From Mycobacterium lepraemurium (GTDB taxonomy: Bacteria > Actinomycetota > Actinomycetes > Mycobacteriales > Mycobacteriaceae), in the NCBI GenBank assembly GCA_002291465.1, contig CP021238.1:1-64000 (forward strand): 64,000 nucleotides of DNA. The letters run 5' to 3'. Position numbers and translations under genes: made by a program. A model generated the notes under the pieces. The model ran no database searches and was not told the DNA's origin. It saw nothing but the letters and a program-made list of their open reading frames with translations. Shown piece after piece: positions 33,952-45,080 of this stretch. Position 1 is the first letter of the stretch, and every line of letters starts with the position of its first letter.

Positions 33952-34275
33952 GTGCAGGTGTCGGATTCGGGCAGTCGCGCGAATCTCAGCGACAAGGATC
34001 TTGTCGAATCGGTTCGCCGCGAACTGAGCGAGGCGGCCGACAAGTGGGAAGCCCTGGTGGCGCAGGCCGAGGCCGTCACCTACAGCGTCGACCTGGGCGA
34101 CATCTACGCTGTCGCCAATTCCGACGGCCGGCTGCTGAAACTGACCCTGCATCCCGGGGTGATGACCGGCTACGGCCACGGCGAGTTGGCCGACCGGCTC
34201 AACCTCGCGATCACCGCGCTGCGCGAGGAGGCGGAGGCCGAGAACCGGGCGAGTTACGGCGGTCCCCTGCACTAA
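33952..34275 (+). CDS. Conserved mycobacterial protein (Rv0030-like, DUF2710)
   Basis: This 107-residue soluble protein starts at GTG 33952 (VQVSDSGSRANLSDKDL), 11 bases after the ribosome site GGAGGGG; a TTG 30 bases upstream is less likely. It has helices (DLVESVRRELSEAADKWEALVAQAEAV), a short beta segment (SDGRLLKLTLHPGVM) and a closing helix. The strand pattern resembles YbaB/EbfC-type proteins, but no DNA-binding role is shown. It is intact although its upstream neighbour is broken. Confidence 0.78.
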   Translation: MQVSDSGSRANLSDKDLVESVRRELSEAADKWEALVAQAEAVTYSVDLGDIYAVANSDGRLLKLTLHPGVMTGYGHGELADRLNLAITALREEAEAENRASYGGPLH

Positions 34276-34297
34276 CGGGTTCGCGCGTTTCACGCTC

Positions 34298-35071
34298 TCA
34301 TCGCCCGGGGCCGGGCGGACCGGCGAAGGCCTGCGCGATCTCCAGCCAGCGCTGCGCATCGGCGCCGTCGGCGGTGATGTCGAACGCGCTCAGCGGCCGC
34401 CGCTGGGTGACCAGGAAGCAGAAATCCTCCGCGGAGCCGGTGACCCGCTGCGCCGCCTCCGGCGGCCCCCACGACCAGGTGTCGCCACGGGGGCCGCGCA
34501 GCTCGACCAGGAACGGCTCGGCTGGCGGCGTCAGATTGTTGACGGCGAACGCGTAATCACGGGTGCGCACGCCCAGATGAGCGAGCGATCGCAGCCGGTC
34601 GGTCGCAGGACGGATGACCCCCAGTGCGTCGGCGACGTCCAGGCCGCGCGCCCAGGTCTCCATCAGCCGCGCGGTCGCCATCGACGAGGCGCTCATCGGC
34701 GGGCCGAACCACGGGAGTTTGCGCCCGGCCGGCACCCCCAGCAGCGCCCGATGCAGCCGGTCGCGGGTGGCGCGCCAATCCGCGAGCAGCTCGGCCGGGG
34801 CGACGGCCGCGAGCTCCTCGGCGCCCTTGTCGACGAAGCCGGCCGGGTCGGCGGCCGCGCCGGCCAGCACCTCGGCGAACCCAGGTTCATCGGTGACCGC
34901 GATCAGCGCGACCCGATCGGTCCACAGCAGATGCCCGATCTGGTGGGCGATCGTCCAGCCGGCCGCCGGCGGCGGGTCGGCCCAGCGGCCCGGCGGCAGC
35001 GGTGCGACCAGGGCGTCCAGCCCGTCGCTCTCGGCGCGCAGATCCGCCACTATCGGAGCCGGACCGGCCAT
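34298..35071 (-). CDS. TIGR03084 DinB-like metal-binding protein (Rv0036c-like)
   Basis: This 257-residue protein belongs to the mycothiol-dependent maleylpyruvate isomerase/DinB superfamily. The N-terminal four-helix bundle carries the metal-site histidines in [13 protein letters not shown] (about 39-51) and the acidic helix [16 protein letters not shown]-terminal domain follows ([36 protein letters not shown]). The ATG at 35071 ([14 protein letters not shown]) gives the expected length. Its substrate is unknown. Confidence 0.85.
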   Translation of the reverse strand: MAGPAPIVADLRAESDGLDALVAPLPPGRWADPPPAAGWTIAHQIGHLLWTDRVALIAVTDEPGFAEVLAGAAADPAGFVDKGAEELAAVAPAELLADWRATRDRLHRALLGVPAGRKLPWFGPPMSASSMATARLMETWARGLDVADALGVIRPATDRLRSLAHLGVRTRDYAFAVNNLTPPAEPFLVELRGPRGDTWSWGPPEAAQRVTGSAEDFCFLVTQRRPLSAFDITADGADAQRWLEIAQAFAGPPGPGR

Positions 35072-35128
35072 TGCCGCTCCCGCCGGTCGGTGCCGGCCGT
35101 CGGACAATTCACGTCGCCACCTTAGCGA

Positions 35129-36400
35129 TCACGCGCCGCGCCGCCCGACGATGCTGTGCACGGCCAGCCCGACCAGATAGAGCACCGACCCGAACAGCGC
35201 GAACACCGGGGCGTGCCCGTCGTCGGGAATCACCATGCCGGCCACCGTGATCGCGACGATGAACGCCACCCAGAACAGCGCATCCTGCACCGCGAATACG
35301 TGTCCGCGCAGCGCGTCGTCGACGTCCATCTGCATCGCCGAATCGGCGCACAGCTTGACCATCTGCCCGGTCACCCCGAGCGAGAAACCGCACACCACCA
35401 TCACCGGAAGCAGCAGTTCGGCCCCCGCGACCTCGATGATCGCCGACGCGGCGAGCGCGCCGTTCGCGGTGGCGTAGCGACCCCACCGGCGGATCGCGGA
35501 CGGCGTCAGCACGTTGGCCAAGAACGCGCCCAGGCCGGCGGCGCCGAAGAACAGCAATGCGGTGCCGAATCCCCCGCCCTCGAGGCCCGGCAGGTGATGG
35601 ACCAGCAACAAGACCAGCAGCGAATTGATACCCACCACCATCCGGTGGGAGGCCAGGCCGGACAGCGTGGCCGCGACCGTCGGGCGCTGGGCCACCGTGC
35701 GCGCACCGTGCAGCCAGCCGGTGATAACCGCATAGAGAACCGGCCCGTGGATCGCCCGCCAGGTGTCGTCGGGCCCCAGCGCCCGCGGGGCGAACCGCCA
35801 CGACAACAGCAACGCGATCGAGACCGGAACCACGGTGAGGAAGACGATCGCCGCGGCGCCCCGGTCGCCGGCGCCGAACAGAAACCGCGGCACCAACATG
35901 AAGTTCGCGCCGAGAAACGCGGCGACGGCCCCGGCCGCGGTGGCCACCGCGTTCATCGTCACCACCTGCTCGCGCGGCACCACGTGCGGCAGCGACGCCG
36001 ACAATCCGGACCCGACGAACCGGGCCAAACCGTTGGCGAACAGCGCACCCAGCAGCAGCGGCAGATCACCGGCCCGCACCGCCAGGGTCGCGCCGATCGC
36101 GGCGATGAGCACCAGCCGGCCCACATTGGCGCCGACCAGCACCAGCCGCCGGTCCCAGCGATCCATCAGCGCGCCGGCGAACGGCACCAGCAGCGAGTAC
36201 GGCAGGAACAGGACCGTGAAGGCGCGCGCGATGGCAAGCGGGTCGGCGGCCCGATCCGGGTTGAACAGCAGCGCCCCGGCCAGCGCCGCCTGGAACAACC
36301 CGTCCCCGAACTGGCTCGCCACCCGCACCTGCAGCAGCCGCCAGAAATCCGGCAACGCACGCACCGAGCGCCAGATTTCGACGGGTGCGCTGGACTGCAT
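35129..36400 (-). CDS. MFS transporter (Rv0037c-like)
   Basis: This is an MFS-3 type integral membrane protein with 10-12 predicted helices. The loop motif [21 protein letters not shown] between helices 2 and 3 is the MFS signature. The start is uncertain: ATG 36400 ([12 protein letters not shown], 423 residues) is chosen, while a GTG at 36415 is also possible and longer frames would cross the promoter of the divergent gene. Substrate unknown. No lesions. Confidence 0.85.
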   Translation of the reverse strand: MQSSAPVEIWRSVRALPDFWRLLQVRVASQFGDGLFQAALAGALLFNPDRAADPLAIARAFTVLFLPYSLLVPFAGALMDRWDRRLVLVGANVGRLVLIAAIGATLAVRAGDLPLLLGALFANGLARFVGSGLSASLPHVVPREQVVTMNAVATAAGAVAAFLGANFMLVPRFLFGAGDRGAAAIVFLTVVPVSIALLLSWRFAPRALGPDDTWRAIHGPVLYAVITGWLHGARTVAQRPTVAATLSGLASHRMVVGINSLLVLLLVHHLPGLEGGGFGTALLFFGAAGLGAFLANVLTPSAIRRWGRYATANGALAASAIIEVAGAELLLPVMVVCGFSLGVTGQMVKLCADSAMQMDVDDALRGHVFAVQDALFWVAFIVAITVAGMVIPDDGHAPVFALFGSVLYLVGLAVHSIVGRRGA

Positions 36401-36546
36401 CCGGGTTGGAATCACCGAAACCGACTTCCACGATTGGGGCTGGAACGCTGGCGTGGTCAGGGCCGCGCCAACAACAGTACAAATCTTCGTGCCCCACGCT
36501 CCTGAATTGCCCTGGGCGACGATCGGGCGGATGCCATGATGGTAGG

Positions 36547-37152
36547 GTGCCGCCGCCGGAGGATCCCGAGGACTACGTCGCACCCGCCGCGCAACGGGTG
36601 CGGGCGGGCACCTTGCTGCTCGCCAACACCGACCTGCTGGAGCCGACGTTTCGGCGCAGCGTGATCTACATCGTGGAGCACAACGACGGTGGCACCCTGG
36701 GCGTCGTGCTCAACCGGCCCAGCGACACCGCCGTGTACAACGTGCTGCCGCAGTGGACCACGCTGGCGGCCAAGCCGAAGACGATGTTCATCGGCGGGCC
36801 GGTCAAGCGGGACGCGGCGCTGTGCCTGGCGACGTTGCGGGTGGGCGCCGATCCGCAAGGCGCACCGGGCCTGCGGCGCGTGGACGGCCGGGTGGTGATG
36901 GTCGACCTGGACGCCGACCCCGACGCGATCGCGCCGTTGGTGGAAGGCGTGCGGATCTTCGCGGGCTACTCCGGCTGGACCATAGGTCAGCTCGAAGGCG
37001 AAATCGAGCGTGACGACTGGATTGTCTTGTCCGCCTTGTCTTCCGACGTTCTGGTGGGGCCCAGGTCCGATCTGTGGGGGCAGGTTCTGCGCCGCCAGCC
37101 GCTGCCGCTGTCGCTGCTGGCGACCCACCCCATCGACATCAGCCGCAACTAG
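36547..37152 (+). CDS. YqgE/AlgH family protein (DUF179)
   Basis: This 201-residue protein of the YqgE/AlgH family (Rv0038) is highly conserved in bacteria but lacks a defined biochemical role. It has the family motifs [44 protein letters not shown], and [17 protein letters not shown] near the C-terminus. The GTG at 36547 ([16 protein letters not shown]) gives the length known in other mycobacteria. It is divergent from the MFS gene. Confidence 0.93.
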   Translation: MPPPEDPEDYVAPAAQRVRAGTLLLANTDLLEPTFRRSVIYIVEHNDGGTLGVVLNRPSDTAVYNVLPQWTTLAAKPKTMFIGGPVKRDAALCLATLRVGADPQGAPGLRRVDGRVVMVDLDADPDAIAPLVEGVRIFAGYSGWTIGQLEGEIERDDWIVLSALSSDVLVGPRSDLWGQVLRRQPLPLSLLATHPIDISRN

Positions 37153-37167
37153 CTGGCTCCCCTGCCC

Positions 37168-37497
37168 TCACGCGCACGACTGCGTGCAGCCGGCGCAGGC
37201 CGGCGCGGCGGACTGCTGGCGCACCGCGAAGCGGGCGCTCTGCCACGAGCCGGCGGCCAGGGTCCCCAGCGCCCCGGCGACGCAGACGATGAGCACGACC
37301 AGCACGGTGTGCGGGACCGCGGCCAGCGCTACCGTGCCGCCGGCGGCCAGCATCACCGCGGCCGCCAACTGGGTGGGCGCCATGGCGCGCAGCGCCAGCG
37401 CGCTGGCTCCGTAGTTCCGGTTGTGCGCAAGCGACCAGGTGCCGAACCCCGCCGAGGCCACCGCCGCACAGATGCACAGCACGCCCGCGATCAGCAT
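37168..37497 (-). CDS. Small membrane protein (Rv0039c-like)
   Basis: This 109-residue protein has three hydrophobic helices (about 1-20, 38-58 and 64-86) and a short cysteine-containing tail (APACAGCTQSCA). No function is known. It lies 15 bases from the convergent YqgE gene. Confidence 0.75.
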   Translation of the reverse strand: MLIAGVLCICAAVASAGFGTWSLAHNRNYGASALALRAMAPTQLAAAVMLAAGGTVALAAVPHTVLVVLIVCVAGALGTLAAGSWQSARFAVRQQSAAPACAGCTQSCA

Positions 37498-37564
37498 GGC
37501 CTCACAATACGAGCTGGATCACCGCCGCGCGCAGCTGGCCGGGCGGCGGTGTGCGCCGGTGTTC

Positions 37565-38635
37565 TCAGTGCTGCAGGAACGAGAAGTTCGGCAGCGGGGG
37601 CAGGCCCGGCACCATGGCCAGCAGGCTGGGCGTGTGTTGCTGGTTGGGCAGCGGCTGCGCGGGCAACCCGGCCGGGGCCGCCGGAGCGGTCTGGGCGAGC
37701 GGCACCAGCGGAGCCGCGGCGGGCGCCGGCACCCTCGGGGCGGCGGGGGCGACGGGTGCCGGTGCCGGTGCGACGGGAGCGACGGCCGGCGCCTGGGCGG
37801 GCAGCGCGACCGGGGCGGCCGTGGGTGCCGGGGCGCTCGCGCCGGGCACGGTCACCCGGAATCCGTTGACGATGGCGTCGGTGGCCGGGGCGTCGGCCAC
37901 GGCGACCGCACGGTCGGTGGTCACCGCCAGCGAAACCAGGTACTTGTCCGGGCCCGAGGTGGCGATGACGTGACGACACGAGGTGTTCAGCGTCAGGTCG
38001 CCGTCACGGTAGGTGCCCTCCACGATCGACGACGGGAAGCCGCCGAAATCGGCCATTGAGGCGTTGGTGGGCTGCCACGCCGGAAGCTTCTGGCTGTCCA
38101 CGTAGCCGTGGGTGATGGCTTCCCTCGGATCGAAGTTGCCGACCAGCTTGTACACCACGACCTGGGCATTCGACGAGTAGATGCTGCTGCCGTGCCGGTC
38201 GGCGATCACCGCGAACGCGTCGGGCACGTTGGGGTCGGGAACCTGGGTCCAGCGGGCGGGCATCGGCAACGTGATGTCGAGCGCCTTGAACCCCTGGGGC
38301 TTTTGCGCCTCGAACTTCACGCCCTTGGATTGCAGGAATTCCCGGATCGTGCCCGACGTCGCAGGAGCCGGGGCCGGGGCCGGAGCGGGGCCCGGGGTGC
38401 CCGGCGTGGCCGGGGTGACCTGTGTGGCCGCGGTGGTGGCCTGCGGCGCGGCGAGGTATCTGCTCGGCGGCACCAGCTCGGGCCCGAGGTTCGCTGGCAC
38501 CGGCGCGGGAACGGGGGCTGGGGCCGGCGGCAACGGGTCTGCCGATGCCGTACCGCCCGCAGCAACCGCCAGGCCGATCAGGCCGGCGACCATACCGCCG
38601 AGAAGTGCCCGGTGGCCGGGGACGATCTCAATCAT
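37565..38635 (-). CDS. mtc28: Secreted proline-rich antigen Mtc28 (LpqN-type)
   Basis: This exported protein of 356 residues is the 28-kDa proline-rich antigen. The N-terminal signal peptide ([23 protein letters not shown]) ends near residue 34. A Pro/Ala-rich spacer follows, then an LpqN-like globular domain ([41 protein letters not shown]), and a second long Pro/Ala-rich tail. No lipobox cysteine is present, so it should be released. The start ATG 38635 ([16 protein letters not shown]) is preferred to one 69 bases upstream. Confidence 0.87.
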   Translation of the reverse strand: MIEIVPGHRALLGGMVAGLIGLAVAAGGTASADPLPPAPAPVPAPVPANLGPELVPPSRYLAAPQATTAATQVTPATPGTPGPAPAPAPAPATSGTIREFLQSKGVKFEAQKPQGFKALDITLPMPARWTQVPDPNVPDAFAVIADRHGSSIYSSNAQVVVYKLVGNFDPREAITHGYVDSQKLPAWQPTNASMADFGGFPSSIVEGTYRDGDLTLNTSCRHVIATSGPDKYLVSLAVTTDRAVAVADAPATDAIVNGFRVTVPGASAPAPTAAPVALPAQAPAVAPVAPAPAPVAPAAPRVPAPAAAPLVPLAQTAPAAPAGLPAQPLPNQQHTPSLLAMVPGLPPLPNFSFLQH

Positions 38636-38806
38636 CTGCGTCGGTCCTTCCCATGGCTGCCTACCAGAAGCCGTTGATAGTGGCTGACTGTAACTACAGG
38701 TCAAGGCGGTGAACAGGCTCGAAATACAGCTGGGATGAACCCCTGATCGGTGCGCAACGCAACCGAGACCAACCTGTGGCCGGCGAGGCCGCTGCGTCGG
38801 CCCTTA

Positions 38807-38818
38807 TACCCTGTTCAG
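38807..38818 (+). promoter_or_regulatory. Leaderless-type promoter element for leuS
   Basis: TACCCT at 38807-38812 fits TANNNT and is separated by six bases from the leuS GTG at 38819, the geometry of a leaderless mycobacterial promoter. No ribosome site is present. This supports the GTG start over the upstream in-frame ATG at 38750. Confidence 0.45.
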
Positions 38819-41728
38819 GTGACCGAATCCCCGACCACTTCGTCCGCCAGCGGCTCCGGTGCCGCCGCGCCGGACTCCGACGCACCGCCGTATCGCTACA
38901 CCGCGGCGCTGGCGGGCCGGATCGAGGGCAGCTGGCAGGACACCTGGGCCAAGCTCGGGACGTTCAACGTGCCCAACCCGGTCGGTTCGTTGGCCCCGAC
39001 GGACGGGAGCCCGGTCCCCGAGGACAAGCTGTTCGTGCAGGACATGTTCCCCTACCCGTCGGGGGAGGGGTTGCACGTCGGCCACCCGCTGGGCTACATC
39101 GCCACCGACGTGTACGCCCGCTACTTCCGCATGACCGGCCGTAATGTGTTGCATGCGTTGGGTGTTGACGCTTTCGGCCTGCCCGCCGAGCAATACGCGG
39201 TGCAGACCGGCACCCACCCACGCACCAGGACCGAGGCCAACGTGGTCAACTTCCGCCGCCAGCTGGGCCGGCTGGGGCTGGGCCACGACAGCAGGCGCAG
39301 CTTCTCCACCACCGACGTCGAGTTCTACAAGTGGACGCAGTGGATATTCCTGCAGATCTACAACGCCTGGTTCGACTCCGCCGCCAACAAGGCTCGACCC
39401 ATCGCCGAACTGGTTGCCGAATTCGGTTCCGGCGCGCGCAGCCTCGACGACGGGCGCAACTGGTCCGAGTTGTCGGCGGGGGAGCGGGCCGACGTGATCG
39501 ACAGCTACCGGCTGGTCTACCGCGCGGACTCGATGGTCAACTGGTGTCCCGGCCTGGGCACAGTGCTGGCCAACGAGGAGGTCACCGCCGACGGGCGCAG
39601 CGACCGCGGCAACTTCCCGGTGTTCCGAAAGCGGTTGCGGCAGTGGATGATGCGGATCACCGCCTACTCCGACCGGCTGCTCGACGACCTCGACCTGCTG
39701 GACTGGCCGGAGCCGGTGAAGACCATGCAGCGCAACTGGATCGGCCGTTCCACCGGCGCCAAGGCCCTGTTCGCGGCGACCGGCGCCGACGGCGCGGCGC
39801 TCGACATCGAGGTGTTCACCACCCGGCCGGACACGCTGTTCGGCGCCACCTACATGGTGCTGGCCCCCGAGCACGAGCTGGTCGACGCGCTGGTCGCGCC
39901 CGCCTGGCCGGACGGCACCGACCCGCGCTGGACATACGGCGCCGCCACTCCGGGCGAGGCGGTCGCCGCCTACCGGCGGGCGATCGCCTCGAAGTCGGAC
40001 CTCGAGCGCCAGGAGAACAAGGCGAAAACCGGTGTCTTCCTGGGCAGCTACGCCACCAATCCCACCAACGGGAAGCCGGTTCCGATCTTCACCGCCGACT
40101 ACGTGCTGGCCGGATACGGCACCGGTGCGATCATGGCGGTGCCCGGCCACGACCAGCGCGACTGGGACTTCGCGCACGAATTCGGCCTGCCTATCGTGGA
40201 AGTCATTGCCGGAGGCGATATTTCGGAGGGTGCCTGCGCCGCCGACGGGATATTAGTGAACTCCGGCCACCTGGACGGACTGGATGTGGCGGCGGCCAAG
40301 GAGGCGATCACGGCCCGGCTGGAAGCCGAAGGTCGTGGCTGCGCGCGGGTCGAATTCAAGTTGCGTGACTGGCTTTTCGCCCGGCAACGGTACTGGGGCG
40401 AGCCGTTCCCGATCGTCTACGACAGCGACGGGCGGCCGCATGCCCTCGACGAAGCCGCTCTGCCGGTGGAACTGCCCGACGCGCCGGACTATTCGCCGGT
40501 GCTGTTCGACCCCGACGACGCCGACAGCGAACCGTCGCCGCCGTTGGCCAAGGCGACCGACTGGGTGCACGTCGAGCTGGACCTCGGCGACGGCCTGAAG
40601 CCCTACAGCCGCGACACCAACGTGATGCCGCAATGGGCCGGCAGCTCCTGGTACGAACTGCGCTACACCGATCCGCACAACTCGGAACACTTCTGCGCCA
40701 AGGAGAATGAGACCTACTGGATGGGGCCTCGGCCTGCCGAGCACGGGCCGCAGGATCCCGGCGGCGTCGACCTGTACGTCGGTGGGGCCGAACACGCGGT
40801 GTTGCATCTGCTCTACGCCCGCTTCTGGCACAAGGTGCTCTACGACCTGGGCCGCGTCAGCTCCCGCGAGCCGTACCGCCGGCTGGTCAACCAGGGCTAC
40901 ATTCAGGCGTTCGCCTACACCGACTCGCGCGGCTCGTATGTGCCGGCCGACGAGGTCGTCGAACGCGACGGCCGGTTTTTCTACCGGGGTCCCGACGGGG
41001 AGATCGAGGTCTTCCAGGAATTCGGCAAAATCGGGAAGAGCCTGAAGAATTCGATCTCACCCGACGAGATCTGCGACGACTACGGCGCCGACACGCTGCG
41101 GGTCTACGAGATGTCGATGGGCCCGCTGGAGGCCTCCCGCCCTTGGGCGACCAAGGACGTGGTGGGCGCCCACCGGTTCCTGCAGCGGGTGTGGCGACTG
41201 GTCGTCGACGAGCAGACGGGCGAGACGCGGGTGGTCGACGGGCCCGGACGGGATCTGCCCACCGGCACCCTGCGGCTGCTACACCGCACCATCGCCGGAG
41301 TCTCGGAAGACTATGCGGCCCTGCGCAATAACACCGCCGTGGCCAAGTTGATCGAATACACCAACCATCTCACCAAGGAACATCGCGACGCGGTGCCCCG
41401 CGCGGCGGTCGAGCCGCTGGTGTTGATGCTGGCGCCGTTGGCTCCGCACATGGCCGAGGAGTTGTGGCTGCGGCTGAGCCACACCACCTCGCTGGCGCAC
41501 GGCCCGTTCCCGGTGGCCGACCCGCCGTACCTCGTCGAGGACACCGTCGAATACCCGGTGCAGGTGAACGGCAAGGTGCGCGGGCGGGTGACGGTGGCGG
41601 CCGACGCCGATCGGGACACCCTCGAGGCCGCCGCGCTGGCCGACGAGAAGGTGCTGGCGTTCCTGGCCGGCGCCCAGCCGCGCAAGGTGATCGTGGTCTC
41701 GGGCCGGTTGGTCAACCTGGTGGTGTAG
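38819..41728 (+). CDS. leuS: Leucyl-tRNA synthetase
   Basis: LeuS is the class Ia synthetase that charges tRNA-Leu. The 969-residue product has the HIGH-type motif HVGH near residues 86-89, and a CP1 editing domain with [16 protein letters not shown] and [15 protein letters not shown]. The KMSKS-type loop KIGKS is near 737-741, with a C-terminal anticodon-binding domain. The GTG start gives the same length as M. tuberculosis LeuS. It is complete and undamaged, in contrast to the genes downstream of it. Confidence 0.97.
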   Translation: MTESPTTSSASGSGAAAPDSDAPPYRYTAALAGRIEGSWQDTWAKLGTFNVPNPVGSLAPTDGSPVPEDKLFVQDMFPYPSGEGLHVGHPLGYIATDVYARYFRMTGRNVLHALGVDAFGLPAEQYAVQTGTHPRTRTEANVVNFRRQLGRLGLGHDSRRSFSTTDVEFYKWTQWIFLQIYNAWFDSAANKARPIAELVAEFGSGARSLDDGRNWSELSAGERADVIDSYRLVYRADSMVNWCPGLGTVLANEEVTADGRSDRGNFPVFRKRLRQWMMRITAYSDRLLDDLDLLDWPEPVKTMQRNWIGRSTGAKALFAATGADGAALDIEVFTTRPDTLFGATYMVLAPEHELVDALVAPAWPDGTDPRWTYGAATPGEAVAAYRRAIASKSDLERQENKAKTGVFLGSYATNPTNGKPVPIFTADYVLAGYGTGAIMAVPGHDQRDWDFAHEFGLPIVEVIAGGDISEGACAADGILVNSGHLDGLDVAAAKEAITARLEAEGRGCARVEFKLRDWLFARQRYWGEPFPIVYDSDGRPHALDEAALPVELPDAPDYSPVLFDPDDADSEPSPPLAKATDWVHVELDLGDGLKPYSRDTNVMPQWAGSSWYELRYTDPHNSEHFCAKENETYWMGPRPAEHGPQDPGGVDLYVGGAEHAVLHLLYARFWHKVLYDLGRVSSREPYRRLVNQGYIQAFAYTDSRGSYVPADEVVERDGRFFYRGPDGEIEVFQEFGKIGKSLKNSISPDEICDDYGADTLRVYEMSMGPLEASRPWATKDVVGAHRFLQRVWRLVVDEQTGETRVVDGPGRDLPTGTLRLLHRTIAGVSEDYAALRNNTAVAKLIEYTNHLTKEHRDAVPRAAVEPLVLMLAPLAPHMAEELWLRLSHTTSLAHGPFPVADPPYLVEDTVEYPVQVNGKVRGRVTVAADADRDTLEAAALADEKVLAFLAGAQPRKVIVVSGRLVNLVV

Positions 41729-41734
41729 CGGCGG

Positions 41735-42403
41735 CTACCGCCGGGCGGGCCGCAGCACCACCTCGTGCACATGCCCGTCGGGCGGGGGGCCACCACATTG
41801 GCGACCGCGGCCGCGACGGTTTCCGGCTTTAAAAACCTGTCCGGGTCGTAGCTTCCGCCTTCGAATGCGATGAGCTTGCGCTGCATGCCGGTGTCGGTGC
41901 GACCCGGATACACGGTGGTGACCCGCAACTCGGGCTCGTCGTTGCGCAGCGAGTCGGCGAAGGCGCGCAGCGCGAACTTGCTGGCCGAGTAGGAAGCCAT
42001 GCCGGGGAGACGTTGCGTCCCGCGCCGGAGTTGATGAAAACCACCTGACCGCGGGCCCGCCGTAGCACCGGCAACAACGCCAGCGTGAGCTCCACCGGTC
42101 CAAAGACGTTGACCGCGAAGGTGGCACGCCACTCGTCGACGTTCGAGTGGGCCACATTGCCGGGTATCGACAGCCCGCGTTGTGCACCAACACGTCGAGT
42201 TTGTCCACGACTTCACAGGCCGCTTCGATGTCGCCGCCGTCGGTGAGGTCCAGCGGGAACGTGGTGGCACCGAGCCGTTGGGCGACCGCGTCGGGCCGGT
42301 CCGGCGGTCGGCCGGCCAACAACAGGGTGTGCGTGGGAGCCAGCGCCGTGGCGGTCGCCGAACCGATACCGCCCCCGGCGCCGGTGATGAGTGCATTGGG
42401 CAT
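41735..42403 (-). pseudogene. Short-chain dehydrogenase/reductase pseudogene
   Basis: SDR motifs occur in order but in different frames. MPNALITGAGGGIGSATATAL (cofactor loop TGxxxGIG) to LDVLVHNAG comes first. After a shift near 42160 comes DEWRATFAVNVFGPVELTLALLPVLR and VFINSGAGRN. After a shift near 42000 comes ASYSASKFALRAFADSLR (catalytic YxxxK). After a shift near 41790 the tail DGHVHEVVLRPARR follows. Three frameshifts destroy it. The stop lies six bases from the convergent leuS stop. Confidence 0.85.
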
Positions 42404-42461
42404 GCGGTGGAGTCTACCGATCCCGCATCGCCGACCGAAAAGTGTTGAACTGAAGCCTGTT

Positions 42462-42965
42462 TCAGGCTTCCTTGCGTGCCGGGGGCACACCGGCGGGCCC
42501 GAACGTCGGGTCGCCGGAGGCGAGCCGCTCCAACGGCGCCAGCGCCTTCATCAGCGTGTCGAGGTCGGATTCGGGGAGCTGGCTGAGCATCGCCGCCAGC
42601 GACGCGCGCCGATTGGCCAGGGACTCACCGTGAACGGCGCGGCCGCGCGGCGTGATGTCGACCAACACCGCGCGCAGGTCGGACGGGTCGCGAGAACGCT
42701 TGACCAGCCCCACCTTCTCCAGTCGCCGGATCGCCACGGTGGTGGTGGGAGTCCGCACCCGTTCGTGCGCCGCCAGATCGGTCATCCGGATCGGGCCCTG
42801 ATCGAGCAGGGTGACCAGAATCGACAGTTGCGCCAACGTCAAATCCCCGGCCGCCGCCCCGCTGGGATCGCCCCGCCGCAGCATCGCAAACAATTTGGAC
42901 AGCGCTCGGTGCAAACCTTCGGCGAGCTCGGCAACCTCGGCCGCGTTCGATTCGCTGTCTGCCAT
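42462..42965 (-). CDS. MarR-family transcriptional regulator (Rv0042c-like)
   Basis: This 167-residue winged-helix regulator has a helix-turn-helix (LTLAQLSILVTLLDQGPIRMTDLAAHERV) followed by TTTVAIRRLEKVGLVKRSRDPSDLRAVLVDITPRG, the MarR recognition helix and wing with the DxR motif. Dimerisation helices flank it. The ATG at 42965 (MADSESNAAEV) is chosen; an upstream ATG would add 15 residues. It probably regulates itself or the neighbouring SDR, now broken. Intact. Confidence 0.88.
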   Translation of the reverse strand: MADSESNAAEVAELAEGLHRALSKLFAMLRRGDPSGAAAGDLTLAQLSILVTLLDQGPIRMTDLAAHERVRTPTTTVAIRRLEKVGLVKRSRDPSDLRAVLVDITPRGRAVHGESLANRRASLAAMLSQLPESDLDTLMKALAPLERLASGDPTFGPAGVPPARKEA

Positions 42966-43031
42966 AAATCGGGAGTCTAACCCGATATCAGAGGCGTACA
43001 AGGGAGCCATTGCCCCGATGGTCGGTTCGGA

Positions 43032-43777
43032 TCAAAGCACTTGGGACAGGAATCGCTGCAGCCGTTCGGTCTCGGCGGCTTCGAATATCTGCTCGGGCGG
43101 GCCCTATTCCACTACCTTGCCGTGATCCATGAATATCACCGCGTCGGACGCCGAGCGGGTGAATCCCATTTCGTGGGTCACCACAACCATTGTCATGCCC
43201 TCGGCGCCGAGGCCGGCGATGAGTTGCAGAATTCCTTCGACCATTTTGGGATCCAGCGCCGAGGTCGCTTCGTCGAAAAACATCACCTGCGGCGACATCG
43301 CCAACGCGCGGGCGATCGCCACCCGCTGTTGCTGCCCCCGGACAGCGTCGCCGGCCGGGCACCGGCCTTGTGTTTCAGGCCAACTCGGTCCAGCTGGGTC
43401 AGAGCCAGCTCGCGGGCTGCCTCGGCGGGCAGCCGCCGAAGTTTCCGCGGCGCCAGCGCCACGTTGTCCAGCACGGTGCGGTGCGGGAAGAGATTGAAAT
43501 GCTGGAACAGCATACCGATGCGCTGGCACAGCTGGTCGGGGTCGTCGTGCAGCACCGACCTGCCGTCCAGCAGGATGTCGCCGCGGTCCGGCTCGTACAA
43601 GCGGTTCAGGGTGCGCAACAGGGTAGACTTGCCCGAGCCGGACGGCCCGATCACCGCCACGGTGCTGCCCGCGGGAGTGTCCAGATCGACACCGCGCAGC
43701 ACCGCGTTGCCGTTGAGGGGTTGGTGAATGTCTTTGCACGCCAAAGAAACCGACGCGCGGGAGGCGGGATTGCTCAC
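43032..43777 (-). pseudogene. Amino-acid ABC transporter ATP-binding subunit (GlnQ-like) pseudogene
   Basis: From GTG 43777 ([23 protein letters not shown]) it shows Walker [12 protein letters not shown], the Q-loop FQHFNLFPH and the start of the signature (LSGG). A frameshift near 43345 precedes [28 protein letters not shown] (Walker B). The frame then stops at TAG 43104-43106 where glutamine is expected, and GPPEQIFEAAETERLQRFLSQVL continues in the same frame to TGA 43032. So there is one frameshift and one nonsense codon. It overlaps the permease stop by four bases. Confidence 0.87.
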
Positions 43778-44738
43778 GTGATCTCCTGCCCGAAGGTGAG
43801 CATGTCGGCAGGCTCCTCGGGGTCGACCGCGGCGCGGCCGCGGCGCAGCCGGGCGTCGATCATGTTCACCAAATGTGTCAACGGCACGGTCAATATCAGG
43901 TAGCAGGCACCAGCGGCGACCCAGCGGCGACAAGTTACCGGTCTCGGCGTTGAGGTCGCAACCCACCTGGAACAGCTCCCGCTGATCGGCGACCAGACCC
44001 AGGAAGTACACCAGCGCGGAGGCCTTCAACAGCGCGATGGATTGATTCACCAGTGCCGGCAGTACCCGCCGGACACCTTGCGGCACCACCACCAGTCGCA
44101 TCGCCGTCGCATAGCTGAACCCCACCGCGCGCGACGCTTCCAGCTGGCCGGGGTCCACGCTCTGGATCCCGGAGCGCAGGATCTCACCGATGTAGGCGGC
44201 CGCCATCATCCCCAGCGCGGCGATGCCGAGCGGGTAGGGATTGTTGTTCGTCAATCCGCCCACGATCGGCGCGATCCCGAGCCCGATGAGCAGGATGATC
44301 ACCACTTCCGGAAGCCCGCGGAACACATCGGTGTACACCCGGGCCGGCCAGCGCAGCCACCGCGCATGCGAGATGCCGGTGACGGCCAGCACCATGCCCA
44401 GCGCCAGCCCGATCACGCTGGCGCTGAAGGTCAGGATCAGCGTGTTGGGCAACCCGGTGCGCAACAACGTGGGGATGGCCTGCCGATACATGTCCCAGTC
44501 GAAGAACCTGCTGATACATGTCCCAGTCGAAGAAGGAGTCGCGCAGCTGCGCAAGCGTCGATTTCGGCGCCGCCGGTCCCACCGCCTTGTGATGCTGACT
44601 CGCCGCGATCGCCGCGAAGTCAGGCAGTTTGGGGGGCGCCACGGCCTGGGAGCCGGGTTTCCAGACCGGGGGCAGGGTGCGGGGCACCCACTGCGAGTAC
44701 AGGTTCGACTAGGTGCCGTCGGCGATGACGGCAAGCTT
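43774..44738 (-). pseudogene. Amino-acid ABC transporter binding-protein/permease remnant
   Basis: The permease part has GLPNTLILTFSASVIGLALG, several membrane helices, and the EAA-type loop LEASRAVGFSYATAMRLVVVPQGVRRVLPALVNQ. It is shifted near 43930, after ETGNLSPL. Upstream, [31 protein letters not shown] looks like the end of a periplasmic binding protein with an amber at 44709-44711, leading without a start into the permease, as in binding-protein/permease fusions. A 28-base tandem duplication at 44481-44536 adds another frameshift. The binding protein has lost its N-terminus by a deletion that joins it to GntR. Confidence 0.78.
44481..44536. repeat. 28-base tandem duplication in the permease remnant
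   Basis: The units at 44481-44508 and 44509-44536 are identical at 25 of 28 positions and share GATACATGTCCCAGTCGAAGAA written at 44485 and 44513. Each encodes FFDWDMY. Because 28 is not a multiple of three, the duplication itself shifts the reading frame. Confidence 0.88.
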
Positions 44739-44962
44739 CGTCGAACCGCTCGACGAACGCGCCGCGGTGGTAGCGGGTGGACACGATGCCGTCGTGCTCG
44801 AGTTGCACCAATGCCTCTTGAATCGGCACCCGGCTGACTCCCAGGCCCACCGCAATTTCATTGCGGTCCACCCGGTCCCCGGTGCGCAGCTTCCCGGTCA
44901 GCAACAGTGCAGAATGTGCGAAACAACAGGTCCTTTTCCTCGACCCCGTATTTCTTCGGCAT
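44738..44962 (-). pseudogene. GntR-family regulator, truncated (Rv0043c-like)
   Basis: The gene starts at ATG 44962 ([13 protein letters not shown]). A frameshift follows near 44922, then [43 protein letters not shown] and [15 protein letters not shown] in another frame, which is the complete winged-helix DNA-binding domain. At about 44738 the sequence passes directly into the binding-protein remnant, so the whole C-terminal ligand-binding domain is deleted. The junction falls in GAAGCTT, shared by both partners. Confidence 0.82.
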
Positions 44963-45080
44963 CTTTTCGCTTCAGTCTCTTTCACACCGAACAGCTCTGG
45001 CGCTGAGAGTTTCTCACGAATTAACGCACGCGTTCATGCGGTTGGCCGACGAACTCGGAACCGGACGCGGGCGGGCCGGA

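Noticed and set aside
41729..41743. Small hairpin CGGCGG-CTA-CCGCCG between leuS and the SDR remnant as a terminator
   Set aside because: A six-base stem with a three-base loop is too short to call in a sequence of this GC content; kept only as a possibility.
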